Assembly (NCBI GenBank): GCA_903854075.1
Contig: CAINVI010000168.1
Location: 1-23,491 of the forward strand
Direction of reading: 5' to 3'
DNA from: Candidatus Pollutiaquabacter sp.
Lineage (GTDB): Bacteria > Bacteroidota > Bacteroidia > AKYH767-A > 2013-40CM-41-45
DNA length: 23,491 nucleotides
Shown here: positions 22,761-23,491 of the stretch, piece by piece
Layout of the letters: the number at the start of each line of letters is the position of its first letter
Position numbering within the stretch: the stretch's first letter is position 1
Program-made: the position numbers and the translations under genes
Notes under the pieces: generated by a model
What the model saw: the letters and a program-made list of their open reading frames with translations, nothing else
What the model was told of the DNA's origin: nothing
Database searches by the model: none

Positions 22761-23491
22761 ATGAAAAACATCACAGTAATTGGTGCGGGAACCATGGGAA
22801 ATGGTATCGCACACGTCTTCGCTCAAAGCGGCTATCATGTTTCGCTGGTAGACGTTTCTGAAACGGCACTTCAAAAAGCGATGGATACGATCGCCAAGAA
22901 CCTCGACCGAATGGTTGCCAAAGAGAAAATTACCGCCGATCAGAAAGCAGCTACGCTGGCGAATCTTACTACCTTTACCGCTCTTGCAGACGGTGTAAAG
23001 CAGGCCGATCTCGTTGTAGAAGCGGCTACCGAGAATGTGGAGTTGAAATGCAAGATTTTCCGAGACATGGATGCTCACGCTCCTGCTTCGGCCATTCTGG
23101 CTACCAATACTTCTTCTATTTCCATTACCAAAATGGCGGCGCAGACCCAACGTCCCGGACAAGTCATTGGTATGCACTTTATGAATCCGGTGCCAGTGAT
23201 GAAGCTGGTAGAAGTCATTCGTGGCTATTCCACTACCGATGAGGTCACCGCGACTATTTTTGAGGTATCCCGGAAACTGGAAAAAGTTCCTGTTGAAGTG
23301 AACGACTATCCTGGTTTTGTAGCTAACCGTATTTTGATGCCGATGATTAACGAGGCTATTTATTCACTGTACGAAGGTGTTGCCGGCGTCAACGAAATCG
23401 ATACGGTAATGAAATTGGGTATGGCGCATCCGATGGGACCTTTGCAACTGGCGGATTTTATTGGCCTCGATGTTTGCTTGTCTATTCTTAA
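22761..23491 (+). CDS. 3-hydroxyacyl-CoA (3-hydroxybutyryl-CoA) dehydrogenase, cut by the window edge
   Basis: The first 243 residues of an NAD-dependent 3-hydroxyacyl-CoA dehydrogenase are present; about 50 more are expected beyond the window. The Rossmann motif GAGTMGNGIAH is at 8-18, VVEAATEN follows, and TNTSSISI precedes the catalytic-His region MHFMNPVPVMKLVE. The C-terminal dimer domain begins at YPGFVANRIL. The compact single-function form fits 3-hydroxybutyryl-CoA dehydrogenase rather than the FadB fusion. It starts 27 bases after the sugar transferase gene and may be cotranscribed, though the functions differ. No clear promoter is visible in the gap. Confidence 0.93.
   Translation, partial: MKNITVIGAGTMGNGIAHVFAQSGYHVSLVDVSETALQKAMDTIAKNLDRMVAKEKITADQKAATLANLTTFTALADGVKQADLVVEAATENVELKCKIFRDMDAHAPASAILATNTSSISITKMAAQTQRPGQVIGMHFMNPVPVMKLVEVIRGYSTTDEVTATIFEVSRKLEKVPVEVNDYPGFVANRILMPMINEAIYSLYEGVAGVNEIDTVMKLGMAHPMGPLQLADFIGLDVCLSIL

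Noticed and set aside
1..23491. Mobile elements, CRISPR arrays, tRNA or rRNA genes
   Set aside because: No transposase, integrase, terminal repeats, regularly spaced repeats or RNA gene signatures were found on reading both strands.

Overview
The window looks like a chromosomal segment of a Bacteroidota bacterium of moderate GC content. The signs are a SusC/SusD pair, a type IX secretion (T9SS) sorting tail, TonB-dependent receptors carrying a carboxypeptidase-D-like regulatory domain, and several promoters whose -7 element fits the Bacteroidota consensus TAnnTTTG. No RNA gene, CRISPR array, insertion sequence or phage gene was seen. Most genes are ordinary chromosomal genes, so this is not an obvious mobile island. 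Species-level placement is not possible from what I can see.

Layout. Positions 1-316 hold no gene I can support, apart from the terminator of the first gene. Two minus-strand housekeeping genes follow: a phosphohexomutase (317-1729) and the endolytic murein transglycosylase MltG (1820-2869). Divergent from mltG is a plus-strand block: a stand-alone receiver (2984-3355), an OmpR/PhoB-type regulator whose receiver lacks the acidic pocket (3383-4051), a secreted T9SS-tailed protein (4161-5753), a TonB-dependent receptor (5892-8702) and an OprO/OprP-type porin (8822-10093). Direct repeats with 11-bp periodicity, like PhoB boxes, precede the T9SS gene, and looser repeats precede the porin. I read this block as a possible phosphate-limitation locus; that is inference.

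Next come the convergent pyrD (10083-11135, minus), a divergent NRAMP metal transporter fused to a universal stress domain (11237-13117), and smpB (13223-13669). A SusC/SusD uptake pair (13908-18558) follows, with no degradative enzyme beside it, and closes with a strong terminator. pcm (18652-19308, minus) faces this terminator. Divergent from pcm is a tightly coupled three-gene unit: a Gfo/Idh/MocA oxidoreductase, an unrecognised lipoprotein and a polyprenyl-phosphate sugar-1-phosphate transferase (19457-22733), whose start and stop codons overlap. This suggests surface polysaccharide assembly. The window ends inside a 3-hydroxyacyl-CoA dehydrogenase gene (from 22761).

The points most worth a second look are the split regulator pair and its putative regulon, the perfect 10-bp inverted repeat just before the porin start codon, the NRAMP-Usp fusion, a set of promoters so close to their start codons that the transcripts may be leaderless, and the unknown lipoprotein locked between two polysaccharide genes.
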